Shown: piece after piece, positions 36,406-45,330 of the stretch
How positions within the stretch are numbered: the first letter of the stretch is position 1
Layout: every line of letters begins with the position of its first letter
Assembly: GCA_000010565.1 (NCBI GenBank)
Contig: AP009389.1
Coordinates: forward strand, 2,961,376-3,025,375
Reading direction: 5' to 3'
Source: Pelotomaculum thermopropionicum SI
GTDB lineage: Bacteria; Bacillota; Desulfotomaculia; Desulfotomaculales; Pelotomaculaceae
Length of the DNA: 64,000 bases
The notes under the pieces: model-generated
Seen by the model: only the letters and a program-made list of their open reading frames with translations
What the model was told of the DNA's origin: nothing
The model's database searches: none
Position numbers and translations under genes: made by a program

Positions 36406-37176
36406 CTATTCCCAAATGGCAAACATCCGCACCGGGCTGCCCGTGGCCCCCACGAACTTGAGGGGGAACATGGCCACGTAGAAATTGTCGTGGCGCGGTA
36501 TTTTGGTTATGTTGGCCACGTTTTCCGTATGAATGACCATTCTTTCGGCATGCACGGTGTGGTTGGGATAGGTTTTGTCGGCAGGAGTGTCCAGGCTGGA
36601 TGCGTCCGTGCCGATGTTTACAATGCCCTGATCAAGGATCCACTCGGTGGCCTCCCTGTCCAGGCCGGGATACTGGGAAACGTAGGTAAGCGGATCGTTC
36701 CACTTTTTATCGATCCCGGTGTAATAAAGCAGGGTCATGCCCGGCTTAAGGGTTACCTTTGCCTTTTCCAGCGCCTCCTTTACGTCGGCAAGGGTTATAT
36801 GGGTCAGGGGTTTGACGTGGGATACATCAATCCAGGCGGCAGGCGTGATCAGGTCCTTCAGGGAAATCTTATCCACGGTCAAATCCGGTCTGTACTTGTT
36901 AAAGTGATAAACCGCGTCAACATGGGTGGAAACGTGGTCGCAGGTAACGATGCCTTTCACGGCATACCCCTCAAAGGGCGTATCGCCCAGGCGCATTACG
37001 CACTCCTCGTGGGTCAGGTGCCAAAACAGGTTGGTCTTCATATGCCCGGGATAATGCGGCATTTCCGGGCTTACTTCGCGGCCGATATCCAGGAAGTGCA
37101 GCTTCTTGCCGAAAAACTCCACCACCGTGATGTCCTCGTGCTTGGCCGGTTCTTTTGCTTTGCTCATATCGATCAT
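36406..37176 (-). CDS. Cyclase-family (kynurenine formamidase-like) metal hydrolase
   Basis: 256 residues from the ATG at 37176. HVSTHVDAVYHFNKYRPD carries the HxGTHxDxxxH metal site of the cyclase/KynB family, with PEMPHYPGH upstream and GTDASSLDTPADKTYPNHTVH and NVANITKIP downstream. Members hydrolyse amides or lactones (N-formylkynurenine, isatin) with Mn or Zn. The real substrate is unknown; with the SDR and dehydrogenases it may open a lactone or ring. AAGGGG lies eight bases before the ATG. Confidence 0.85.
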   Translation of the reverse strand: MIDMSKAKEPAKHEDITVVEFFGKKLHFLDIGREVSPEMPHYPGHMKTNLFWHLTHEECVMRLGDTPFEGYAVKGIVTCDHVSTHVDAVYHFNKYRPDLTVDKISLKDLITPAAWIDVSHVKPLTHITLADVKEALEKAKVTLKPGMTLLYYTGIDKKWNDPLTYVSQYPGLDREATEWILDQGIVNIGTDASSLDTPADKTYPNHTVHAERMVIHTENVANITKIPRHDNFYVAMFPLKFVGATGSPVRMFAIWE

Positions 37177-37313
37177 GCTTAACACCCCTTACATAATTCT
37201 TTAGCTTTTAAAAACGGCCGGCCTGCCCGGCAGCCCTTTCCGGGCGGCGCTTCAGGCCCTTTTCCCCCTCTGTTTGCGGCAACCGCTTTTCACAAGCCCG
37301 CCCCTTTTATTTT

Positions 37314-38465
37314 TTACAGGGTGCTGCTGTAGATGCGCTCAATGTCTTTTCTGGTCATGGCGCGCGGGTTGTTGGACAGAAGCCTGGTTTGTTTTTCTGC
37401 GCTCAGGGTTAAAAATTCAATGTCATCTTCGGAAACGCCGACATCCCTAAGCCTTGTGGGTATGCCCACATCTTCAACCAGTTCCCTGACCGCCTTGACG
37501 GCCAGCATGGCTGCCTCCCGGCAGGACTTGCCGGCTACCGGCTCTCCCATAGCCCCGGCCACCCGGGCAAACTTGGCCAGGTTGCTCAAACAGTTGAACT
37601 CCAGCACCGGGGCAAAAAGAAGCGCGTTGGATACGCCGTGGCTGACGTGGAATTTGCCGCCCAGCGGATAGGCCAGGGCGTGCACGGCTCCTACCCCGGC
37701 GTTGGCCAGGGACACCCCGGCAAAGAAGGAGCCAAGGGCCATCTTCTCCCTGGCTTCCAGGTCGCTCCCGTTGAACACCGCCGTCCTTAAACTGGCGGAT
37801 ATCAGCCGGATGGCCTCCAGGGCGTATATATCGGTCTGCGGAGTGGCTTTCAGGGCCGTATAGGATTCTACCGCGTGAACCAGCGCATCCACTCCGGTAG
37901 CCGCCGTTAAGCGGGGCGGACAGGATAGGGTCAGCTCGGGATCTACTATGGCCACCCTGGGCAGCAGGTGCCGGCTTACCACGCCTTTCTTGACCTGCTC
38001 TTCTTTAAAAGCAAAAATGGCATTCTGGGTAACTTCCGAACCGGTGCCGGCCGTGGTGGGAATGAAAATGGCAGGCACGCCCTTTTGGGGAATTAATTCT
38101 ATGCCCACGTAGTCTTTTATGCTCCCGCCGTTCACGGCCAGGACGGAAGCTCCTTTGGTCACGTCCATCGGACTGCCGCCGCCCAGGGCCACCAGCAACT
38201 GGTAACCGCCTTCCCTTACCAGCCGGCCGGCCCGGTCAACCGTCTCCGTGCTGGGCTCTGCCTCAACTTCCGCAAAAACGTCTACTTTTGTTCCCACTTC
38301 CTCGATCATCCCGATGATTTTCTTGTCCAGTCCGGCCGCCTGCACCCCGGCGTCGGTAATTAAAAGAGCCCTGCTGGCGGCAAATCTTTTTACCTCCTGG
38401 CCCAGGTTGGCCAGGGCCCCCCTGCCAAGGTAAACTACTTCCGGCAGTCTGAACGGATACGCCAT
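37314..38465 (-). CDS. Iron-containing alcohol dehydrogenase
   Basis: 383 residues: YPFRLPEVVYLGRGALANLG, LLITDAGVQAAG, ALGGGSPMDVTKGASVL (NAD site), TTAGTGSEVTQNAIF, and KFHVSHGVSNALLFAPVLEFN, which gives the metal-binding His residues. It converts an alcohol and NAD to an aldehyde. The ATG at 38465 has AAGGAGGG; the longer ORF overlaps AOR out of frame. Between AOR and the cyclase, so its aldehyde product would feed AOR. A 137-bp GC-rich gap follows, which may hold a weak hairpin. Confidence 0.93.
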   Translation of the reverse strand: MAYPFRLPEVVYLGRGALANLGQEVKRFAASRALLITDAGVQAAGLDKKIIGMIEEVGTKVDVFAEVEAEPSTETVDRAGRLVREGGYQLLVALGGGSPMDVTKGASVLAVNGGSIKDYVGIELIPQKGVPAIFIPTTAGTGSEVTQNAIFAFKEEQVKKGVVSRHLLPRVAIVDPELTLSCPPRLTAATGVDALVHAVESYTALKATPQTDIYALEAIRLISASLRTAVFNGSDLEAREKMALGSFFAGVSLANAGVGAVHALAYPLGGKFHVSHGVSNALLFAPVLEFNCLSNLAKFARVAGAMGEPVAGKSCREAAMLAVKAVRELVEDVGIPTRLRDVGVSEDDIEFLTLSAEKQTRLLSNNPRAMTRKDIERIYSSTL

Positions 38466-38509
38466 TTTATCTCCCTCCTTAATAGTCTTTTGTAAAACGG
38501 CCCGGCCGG

Positions 38510-40405
38510 CTACCCTTTTTCCACCAGCCAGTCCAGATCCAGCTCGTACAGCTTCGCCGCCAGGGGCCTGCCGGTGTCGCCGTCCCACCCCGCCATCTCG
38601 TAAAACAGCCTGACGGCTTCCTTGAATTTTTCCCGGTCAAGCCCGGGCTTGCCGTCCACCGGGCCGCCCTTAAGCGGCGCAAAAAACTTCTCCGGCAGGT
38701 AATCGTCGTTAATGGTCAACCCCTGACGGGCGTTGTACTCCTTGGCCATGGCCAGGTAGCGCTCTCCCGCCTTCAACAGCTCCCACCAGGAGGTCTTCCA
38801 CCCGGTCACCGCCTCCACCAGCTCAAGCAGTTTGTCCAGCGGTGTCAGGCTCCTGGCCACAAAGCCGAAAACGCAGGCTCCCAGCAGGTCGTACGCGCCG
38901 TTTAAGTAACTGGTGTAAAGCACCTGCCTCACTTTGCGGTGACTGAGATCTTCTGCCTCCACAGGCTCTCCCAGACCAATGGGGGCTCCGCCTTTTACCC
39001 CAAACCCGTCTTTGCCGGTGAAAAAGGGGTCGTGCTGGGCAAACCAGTGGTCGGCTCCGTTGACCGACAGGGCGTACTGGAGGCCTACACCGCTCTTAAC
39101 CCTGGGGTCGTGCATCGGCACTTCCTGTCCTTTAACCTCTACCAGGAATTTCTCGCTGGCCTTGCCAAACCTGGCCGCGGCAGCCCTGCTGCCGTCTGCC
39201 AGCACATTGCCGAAACCATCCCGCCTGGCCACCTTCTCAATTACGGGCAGTAGCACATCTTCGTTGCCAAACCTGAGCTCCAGCCCGCCGGTCTGCTCTT
39301 TGCCGATAATTCCTTCTTCGTAACATTTCATGGCAAAGGACAGGCTCATGCCCAAGCTGATGGTGTCTATGCCGTAACGGTTGCACAGTTCGTTGGCTTT
39401 CAGTAGCAGCTTCAGGTTGCCTATGCCGCAGTTGGAACCCAGGGCAGCCAGCGCCTCATACTCGGGCCCGCCGTACTTCCTGTCCACCACCATGTCGCCG
39501 TCTCTAACCTCTACTATCCTTTTACACTTGACGGGGCAGGCAAAACACCCGCCGCGCCGGACCAGGTAATGGGCGTTAAGCTTTTCAGACCCGATCTCCT
39601 CGGCCCGTCCGAATACCCCGGTGTCAAAATTGTTGGTGGGCAAGACGCCCCCGGCATTGTTCCCGGTAACGCCCATCGGCGTTCCGTGCTCGTGCAGCGC
39701 AGCGCTCAGAGGGTGAACTTTTACCTGGCCGGTCACCCAGCGCAAAATTTCTTTTACCCTGTCCTGGTCCTTTACCTCAACCGTCCTGCTCCCCCTGACG
39801 GCAATGGCCTTCAGGTTCTTCGACCCCATTACCGCCCCCAAACCGTTGCGGCCGTTAAAATGGGCCAGATTGTTGCAAATGTTGGCGTAACGGACCAGGT
39901 TCTCCCCGGCCGGGCCAATCTGGGCCACCTGCACCCTGCTGTCGCCCAGTTCCCGGCGTATGCCCTCTTGCACATCCCCGGTCTCCAGCCCCCAGTACCT
40001 GGAAGCGTCCCTTATCTCGGCCTCGCCCTCTTTTATCCACAGGTATACCGGCCGCGGTGCACGGCCGCTTATAACCACCGCATCAAACCCGGCTTTCTTT
40101 AACTCCGGCCCCCACCAGCCGCCTGCCTCGGATTTGCCTAAAGCCCCGGTCAGGGGTGACCTGGCCACCACCGTGTAACGCGGCACGCAGGGAGCGCTGG
40201 TCCCGGTCAGCAAACCGGGGGCAAACACCATGATGCTCTCGGGCAAAAACGGGTCGAAATAGTGCCTGTTGTTCTTTAAAAGGTAATACAGACCTATCCC
40301 CGGCCCGCCCAGGTACTTCCGGTAAAACTCCTCCGCCGGCCGCTCAACTAAAATCTCCGCCGTGGACAGGTTTACCAGCAGTATTCTTCCAGCATAGCCG
40401 CCCAT
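38510..40405 (-). CDS. aor: Aldehyde:ferredoxin oxidoreductase (tungsten)
   Basis: 631 residues. MGGYAGRILLVNLSTAEI opens the AOR N-domain; YLGGPGIGLYYLL, PRYTVVARSPLTGALGKSEAGG and NGLGAVMGSKNLKAIAVRG bind the bis-pterin cofactor. CFACPVKCKR with a later Cys (LLGACVFG) holds the 4Fe-4S cluster. AOR oxidises aldehydes to acids and reduces ferredoxin with tungsten. The ATG at 40405 is chosen over 40414 for spacing from GGGGGG. Follows a MoaD-like gene by 34 bp. Confidence 0.94.
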   Translation of the reverse strand: MGGYAGRILLVNLSTAEILVERPAEEFYRKYLGGPGIGLYYLLKNNRHYFDPFLPESIMVFAPGLLTGTSAPCVPRYTVVARSPLTGALGKSEAGGWWGPELKKAGFDAVVISGRAPRPVYLWIKEGEAEIRDASRYWGLETGDVQEGIRRELGDSRVQVAQIGPAGENLVRYANICNNLAHFNGRNGLGAVMGSKNLKAIAVRGSRTVEVKDQDRVKEILRWVTGQVKVHPLSAALHEHGTPMGVTGNNAGGVLPTNNFDTGVFGRAEEIGSEKLNAHYLVRRGGCFACPVKCKRIVEVRDGDMVVDRKYGGPEYEALAALGSNCGIGNLKLLLKANELCNRYGIDTISLGMSLSFAMKCYEEGIIGKEQTGGLELRFGNEDVLLPVIEKVARRDGFGNVLADGSRAAAARFGKASEKFLVEVKGQEVPMHDPRVKSGVGLQYALSVNGADHWFAQHDPFFTGKDGFGVKGGAPIGLGEPVEAEDLSHRKVRQVLYTSYLNGAYDLLGACVFGFVARSLTPLDKLLELVEAVTGWKTSWWELLKAGERYLAMAKEYNARQGLTINDDYLPEKFFAPLKGGPVDGKPGLDREKFKEAVRLFYEMAGWDGDTGRPLAAKLYELDLDWLVEKG

Positions 40406-40439
40406 CAAAAACATACCCCCCGACTAAGTTCAAAAGATA

Positions 40440-40670
40440 TCATCCCCCTCCAAAAACAGGGTATAAATCTATTGCGTCCCCTTCGGCCAACTCGCAATTG
40501 GCCCGGGCAAGCCTGCTGTTGACCAGTATAAGCCCCACCGCGCCGGCGTCCAGGCCGAGATGCTCCAAAACCTCCTGCACCGTCATCCCCTTCCTGTACT
40601 CAATACGGTTCACCTCGCCCCCGGCGGGATGGTATTTCTTTAAAAACGTATGCAGCTTTACCGTTACCAA
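40440..40670 (-). CDS. MoaD/ThiS-family sulfur carrier
   Basis: 76 residues ending in DLYPVFGGG; the C-terminal GG is thiocarboxylated in MoaD proteins to supply dithiolene sulfur of molybdo/tungstopterin. KGMTVQEVLEHLGLD and AEGDAIDL are beta-grasp marks. Next to AOR, it probably serves tungstopterin. TTG start, GGGGGG eight bases upstream. First gene of the operon; a sigma-54 promoter ends about 58 bp upstream. Confidence 0.85.
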   Translation of the reverse strand: MVTVKLHTFLKKYHPAGGEVNRIEYRKGMTVQEVLEHLGLDAGAVGLILVNSRLARANCELAEGDAIDLYPVFGGG

Positions 40671-40727
40671 CAGGCCGCCCCCCTTTTCTGGTTTTTTGCT
40701 GAAAAACTGTACACCTCTATTAAAAAA

Positions 40728-40743
40728 TGCAAGTATTGTTCCA
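40728..40743 (-). promoter_or_regulatory. Sigma-54 (-24/-12) promoter of the moaD-aor operon
   Basis: Minus strand TGGAACAATACTTGCA has GG and GC with the exact sigma-54 spacing (TGGNAC-N5-TTGCA). Predicted start near 40718 leaves a 48-base leader to the moaD-like TTG. Confidence 0.85.
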
Positions 40744-40835
40744 ATTTGCTGACTTTTTAAAAAACCGCCGGACCTTTAAAAATAACCGGTATCCGGATGA
40801 ATGTTCATAAAAAGAAAAGGGACGGCACCCGCAAA

Positions 40836-40949
40836 TGTATAAATAGTAATCACAAAATATCCTTAGGCGCCAGAGGCTCAAATATATTAATCTGCGGCCC
40901 ATGTATAAAAAGTAATCAGCGCAAAAAATGAAATGGGTCTTAAGTATAC
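40836..40949. promoter_or_regulatory. Upstream activator sites of the moaD-aor promoter
   Basis: Two related elements: TGTATAAATAGTAATCAC (40836-40853) and a fuller copy at 40902-40949 beginning TGTATAAAAAGTAATCAGCG and ending AATGGGTCTTAAGTATAC. The full copy aligns with 41221-41268. At 95-200 bp above the sigma-54 site they are placed as enhancers for the activator at 43080. Confidence 0.7.
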
Positions 40950-41097
40950 ACCCGGAGACGGTTCCGGTACAGGCTCTTAAAATTTTTTTAAATTAAAAAC
41001 GGCGCTCCTGAACCTGCACCACCACCTCCGCGGCCGGGCAGCCCTCCCCCGCCGGATGCCCGCTTAAAATCTCCGGCATTTGCCACTCCACATAAGT

Positions 41098-41113
41098 TGC
41101 AAGTATTGTTCCA
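41098..41113 (-). promoter_or_regulatory. Second sigma-54 promoter copy in the gap
   Basis: Minus strand TGGAACAATACTTGCA, identical to the one at 40728. Downstream there is only a 28-codon ORF (41079-40993; MPEILSGHPAGEGCPA) whose ribosome site would sit at the transcription start, so I doubt it is a gene. The 592-bp gap 40671-41262 therefore holds two tandem promoter modules. Confidence 0.75.
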
Positions 41114-41220
41114 GTTCGCCTGCTATAAACCGGCAACCCGGCAGGCTCCGTCCAAATGCAATAATAATAAATCAAAAAAGCCATTAAAAAAAGCGGGGGT
41201 TTCCCGCCTGTACAAAATTA

Positions 41221-41268
41221 TGTATAAATTGTAATCACAGCGCAATTTACAATGGGTCGTTTTTATAC
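41221..41268. promoter_or_regulatory. Dyad upstream activator site
   Basis: Outer GTATAAA/TTTATAC and inner ATTGTAA/TTACAAT arms make a long dyad. It is 108-155 bp above the sigma-54 copy at 41113 and overlaps the last codons of malic enzyme. Confidence 0.7.
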
Positions 41269-42675
41269 GTTTGCATGGTTGGGAAACTCTCTGGCCACGC
41301 CGGTTTCTCTTGCCGCCTTCTTCACCGCCTCCGCCACAACCTGCACCACGTTTTCGTTGAACACCGAAGGAATAACGTTTTCCGCTGCAAGCTGGTCGCC
41401 GGTGACCACCCCGGACAGGGCGTGCGCCGCAGCCAGGCACATCTTATCGTTTATTGTCCTGGCGTGGCAGTCGAGCGCCCCCCGGAAAACGCCCGGAAAG
41501 GCCAAAGCGTTGTTAATCTGGTTGGGGTAATCCGATCTGCCGGTGGCAATGACCCCGGCAATGTCGTATATCTCCTCCGGTTCGACCTCCGGTTCGGGGT
41601 TGGCCAAGGCAAAAACCACCGGCTTTTCGGCCATTTTCATAACATCCTGGCGGTTCAGCAGGCCCGGCCCGGACACCCCGATAAAGACGTCGGCACCGGC
41701 TATGACATCCTTTAAGCTGCCGTGAACGCAAGCCTCATTGGTATTTTCCGCAATCCACCGTTTGGACGGCTGGGCAGGCGGGTTGTCCCTGGAAATTGCC
41801 CCCTTCCGGTCGCAGACGATGATATGCTGCACGCCGGCGCCTTTCAATATCTTGGTGATGGCTACGCCCGCGGCGCCGGCCCCGCTGATTACCACCCTGA
41901 CCCCGGCCATTTCCTTGCCCACCACTTTAAGCGCGTTGTACAGCCCGGCCAGGGTTACAATGGCAGTTCCGTGCTGGTCGTCGTGAAAAACCGGTATGTC
42001 CAGCAACTGCGACAGCCTTTCTTCAATTTCAAAGCATTTGGGGGCGGCAATATCTTCCAGGTTTATGCCGCCGAAGGCTGGTGCGCAGGCCGCAACGGCG
42101 TCGATAATTTGATCCGGCTCGTGTACGGCCAGGCACAAGGGTACTGCATCGATATTGGCAAACTTTTTAAATAGGACCGATTTGCCCTCCATTACCGGCA
42201 GGGCGGCCAGCGGGCCGAGGTTGCCCAGCCCGAGCACGGCCGATCCGTCGGTTACGATGGCCACTGAATTTCCCTTCATGGTCAGTTTATAGGCTTTGTT
42301 CGGATCCTTTGCGATGGTCTCCGATACTTCCGCCACCCCTGGCGTGTACACCAGGGACAGGTCCTCCCAGTTGGTAAGCGGACGTTTGGAGTTTATTTCA
42401 ATTTTGCCTCCCAGGTGCCTCATAAAGACCCTGTCGGCCACGCGGAGAACTTGTACCCCGGGAACCTCTTCCAGGGCCTTAAGCAGTTCTTCGAGAAGAC
42501 TTGCATCGCGAAGCCGGATCATCAGTTCCCTGACTACGTGGGATGGCGAGGCGGAAATTAAGTCAATGGCGCCCAGGCTGCCCCCCTTCCGGGCGATTAC
42601 GGTAAGCACCTTGGCCAGCGTCCCGGGACGGTTGGACAGTTTCAATCTGACTAATAAATTGAGAGACATACCCAC
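41263..42675 (-). CDS. NAD-dependent malic enzyme with N-terminal ACT domain
   Basis: 470 residues. Residues 3-80 ([34 protein letters not shown]) form an ACT domain, likely an allosteric sensor. Then the malic domain ([51 protein letters not shown] with metal-binding residues) and the Rossmann domain ([19 protein letters not shown]). It converts malate to pyruvate, CO2 and NADH. GTG at 42675 has GGGGGG seven bases upstream; ATG at 42669 is possible. A sigma-54 promoter lies about 110 bp upstream. Confidence 0.93.
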   Translation of the reverse strand: MGMSLNLLVRLKLSNRPGTLAKVLTVIARKGGSLGAIDLISASPSHVVRELMIRLRDASLLEELLKALEEVPGVQVLRVADRVFMRHLGGKIEINSKRPLTNWEDLSLVYTPGVAEVSETIAKDPNKAYKLTMKGNSVAIVTDGSAVLGLGNLGPLAALPVMEGKSVLFKKFANIDAVPLCLAVHEPDQIIDAVAACAPAFGGINLEDIAAPKCFEIEERLSQLLDIPVFHDDQHGTAIVTLAGLYNALKVVGKEMAGVRVVISGAGAAGVAITKILKGAGVQHIIVCDRKGAISRDNPPAQPSKRWIAENTNEACVHGSLKDVIAGADVFIGVSGPGLLNRQDVMKMAEKPVVFALANPEPEVEPEEIYDIAGVIATGRSDYPNQINNALAFPGVFRGALDCHARTINDKMCLAAAHALSGVVTGDQLAAENVIPSVFNENVVQVVAEAVKKAARETGVAREFPNHANV

Positions 42676-42786
42676 GTTAAAACCCCCCATGCGGCTGCGT
42701 TTTAGGACCTGCTGCAGCAGGCCCGGCCTCCTTGTAAAAAATGTTAAATTAAGTTGTATATTGTATTATTTGTACTGTATTATATA

Positions 42787-42802
42787 TGCAATATGCGTTC
42801 CA
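42787..42802 (-). promoter_or_regulatory. Sigma-54 promoter of malic enzyme
   Basis: Minus strand TGGAACGCATATTGCA keeps GG/GC at the exact spacing and the same TGGAAC/TTGCA cores as the other two. The leader to the start is about 100 bases. The rest of the gap 42691-43079 holds a repeated TTAGAAAACAA (42898, 42914) and the terminator. Confidence 0.82.
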
Positions 42803-43009
42803 GTTCAACCCTCTGCTCTCAATGTTGTTGTTAAAAAATGGCCGGTGGCAAAGCCGGGAAAATCTGCGCTTCCGTTGCAGGGCAGCCGGCAGCTCCTTTA
42901 GAAAACAATTTTGTTAGAAAACAACGGTCTAATTTTTAAACGGGATCTGTACAACCGGCGCAAACCTTAAAAATGCCCCGTCTGAGAACAATGCCCGAAA
43001 AAAGGTTAA

Positions 43010-43041
43010 CCCGCCTTCTGAAAGATAGGCGGGCTTTTTTT
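43010..43041. terminator. Terminator after the sigma-54 activator gene
   Basis: CCCGCCT and AGGCGGG stem, ten-base loop, then CTTTTTTT on the plus strand and TTAACCTTTTTTC on the minus strand. It ends the activator transcript and isolates the malic enzyme promoter. Confidence 0.85.
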
Positions 43042-43079
43042 ATAAGTTGTTTTTATTAATAATTTATTTTGGTTTAGTG

Positions 43080-45158
43080 CTACCCGTGCACCGCGATGCC
43101 GTACTTTTTGATTTTCCGGTAAAGGGTTTTCCTGGTCACGCCAAGCCTGCCGGCCGCCCTGGTGATATTGCCGCCGGTCTGTTTTAAGGCTTCTTCAACG
43201 GCCCTTTTCTCCAGCGACTCCAGATTGTCGTCAAACTGCGGCGGCGGCACTTCAACTGCCGGATTCTTATCCGCCTCTAAAGACTTTCTTATGCCCGGGT
43301 AACTGAGCAGGTCCTGCTCCTCGATGGAATGGCTGGAACGGCTCAGGGCCATTACGGCACAGCGCTCGATTACGTTTTCCAGTTCCCGCACGTTGCCCGG
43401 CCAGTGGTAGGCCATCATCAGCTTTCGCGCCGGCTCCGAAATGGTGAATTCAAACTTCAGTTTTTTAGAGTGCTCCCGGCAGAAATGCTCAATCAGGTGG
43501 ACCAGATCATCCTTGCGCTCCCTTAAAGGAGGTATCTCTATGGTCACCACGTTCAGCCGGTACAGCAGGTCCTCCCTGAAATTGCCCTGCCGCACCTCCT
43601 CCCACAAGTCTTTGTTGGAGGCGGCAATAATTCTGGCCTCCAGAGGTATCTCAACACAGCCGCCGATCCTGGTAAAACAGCGGTTTTGCAGAACCCGCAG
43701 CAGTTTGGCCTGCATGGTCATGGACATGGCGTTTACCTCGTCTAAAAACAGCGTTCCGTGCGCTGCAAGCTGAAACTTGCCGGGCTGCCCTTCCCGCTTG
43801 GCACCGGTAAAGGCGCCTCCCTCGTACCCGAACAGTTCGCTTTCTATCAACTCGGCCGGGATTGCAGCGCAGTTTATTCCTACAAACGGACCGTTGCTTG
43901 AGCTGCTGGCATTGTGAATGGCCTGAGCAAACATTTCCTTTCCGGTCCCGCTTTCTCCGAGGATCAGCACGTTTGAAGGCAGGGCCGCGGCCTGCCTGGC
44001 CAGGTTGACCACCTGGGCAAAGCGGGGCCCGCTGCCCTTCAGGTCCTCAAAGTTAAAGTAGGCTTTAAAGCCGGCCATATTCTTCACAAATCCCCTGGCG
44101 TGGCTTAAGCCTTTAAACACGGCCAGAACGCCGTTGGCCCTGTTGTTGGCCACAGGCACCACATTGCCGATCGCCGTTCTTTGCTTGTTCTTGCAGTTGA
44201 AGACCAGTTCCCTGTTTAAAAGCGCCTCGCCAGACCGGAAAGCCTCGACAACGGTGGAGTGCTGGCCCAATACCGCATCCGCGGGCTGGTTTAAGACATC
44301 TTGCGGTTTTAAGCCCAATAACTCGCCTGCGGTGCGGTTTAAAACCGTTATCCGTCCCTGCCCGTCAAGCGCCACCAGGCCTTCAGAAATGGAGTCAACG
44401 ATGCTTTCAATATATTTGCCGGCCAATTCCTTTTCCCTGCGCAGGCGGCTCTGGCGCAGGCTGAATTCGATTGCCTTGCCCAGGGCAACGGTCATCCCCA
44501 AAGTGTGCTGGTGCACCTTTAAGTAATGCCCCGCCACATTGACAACGCCAAGCAGTTCGCCGTTTTCGTCAAAAATAGGGGCGGCCGAGCAGGTCCAGTA
44601 CTGGAGCTGAGCGTTATAATGCTCGGGCCCTACCAGTTGGATCGGCCGGCCCAGGACGGCGGCCAGGTTTATGGCGTTGGTGCCGGTGGCGTGCTCGCTC
44701 CGGCTCGCTCCCGGGCAGGAGCCCTGCTTCTGAGCCGTTTCAAGCACCTCGGCCTCGCCAAACTGCTTTAAGATGTACAGATCCCGGTCCAGCAGGTCCA
44801 CCCTAAAACCAGACCCCTTCAAATTGGAAATAAAGGCTTCCAGAAACGGCGAGGCAATATCGATCAGCTCCTTGTTTTCTTCCAGCCTGTATTCAAGGTT
44901 TTTCTGCGTTAAAAGGATCGGGTGCAGCTTGTACGGGTCAATGCCGCGCTTCATGGAGCGTTTCCAGGAACTGAGCACTTCCGGCCGGATGATCCTGACT
45001 TTGTCCATCTTGCCGGTGGTAACAAATGCCTCCCAGTCGTCCTTCAAGGCGGACAGGCGGTTCAACATGGCTTTATATTCTTGAAGCTGCCTTTCAACCA
45101 GAATTTCGTTTTCTTTCTCTTTGTACCAGCGCCTGGACAGGTCGTCCCGAAAAAGCAT
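43080..45158 (-). CDS. Sigma-54-dependent transcriptional activator (AcoR-like)
   Basis: 692 residues. GAF domain at about 85-235 (FRVDLLDRDLYILKQFGEAE, CPGASRSEHATGTNAINLAA), PAS at about 250-350 (ISEGLVALDGQGRITVLNRT), AAA+ sigma-54 contact domain at about 375-600 with Walker A LGESGTGKE, the GAFTGA loop and LFLDEVNAMS, and a Fis-type helix-turn-helix at the end (ITRAAGRLGVTRKTLYRKIK). The GAF class with SEHATGTNA resembles AcoR-type sensors of alcohols, aldehydes or acetoin. It lies directly upstream of the malic enzyme and the AOR operon, whose gaps carry sigma-54 promoters, so it is probably their activator. Confidence 0.93.
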   Translation of the reverse strand: MLFRDDLSRRWYKEKENEILVERQLQEYKAMLNRLSALKDDWEAFVTTGKMDKVRIIRPEVLSSWKRSMKRGIDPYKLHPILLTQKNLEYRLEENKELIDIASPFLEAFISNLKGSGFRVDLLDRDLYILKQFGEAEVLETAQKQGSCPGASRSEHATGTNAINLAAVLGRPIQLVGPEHYNAQLQYWTCSAAPIFDENGELLGVVNVAGHYLKVHQHTLGMTVALGKAIEFSLRQSRLRREKELAGKYIESIVDSISEGLVALDGQGRITVLNRTAGELLGLKPQDVLNQPADAVLGQHSTVVEAFRSGEALLNRELVFNCKNKQRTAIGNVVPVANNRANGVLAVFKGLSHARGFVKNMAGFKAYFNFEDLKGSGPRFAQVVNLARQAAALPSNVLILGESGTGKEMFAQAIHNASSSSNGPFVGINCAAIPAELIESELFGYEGGAFTGAKREGQPGKFQLAAHGTLFLDEVNAMSMTMQAKLLRVLQNRCFTRIGGCVEIPLEARIIAASNKDLWEEVRQGNFREDLLYRLNVVTIEIPPLRERKDDLVHLIEHFCREHSKKLKFEFTISEPARKLMMAYHWPGNVRELENVIERCAVMALSRSSHSIEEQDLLSYPGIRKSLEADKNPAVEVPPPQFDDNLESLEKRAVEEALKQTGGNITRAAGRLGVTRKTLYRKIKKYGIAVHG

Positions 45159-45330
45159 TCTTTCTGTGCCCCCTTCGGCAATACCGGTTTTAAATCAGCC
45201 TTCGCTAACAGAATAACATTCCGGCCGGCCTGAAGTCTACATCAATAGATCTTGCCTTTTTCTGTCAGGGCTTATATTCCAGAGTTGTTTGAGGGACAAT
45301 AAGTGAAAACAAAAAACGGAGGTGCCGCCT

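Noticed and set aside
40993..41184. 63-codon ORF under the orphan sigma-54 promoter
   Set aside because: The ATG at 41079 would place its ribosome site at the transcription start, and earlier starts lie upstream of the promoter itself; no family is recognised.
45159..45330. Possible promoter TTGCCT/TATATT before the CBM gene
   Set aside because: The spacer is only 15 bases and the -35 match is weak, so I did not list it.
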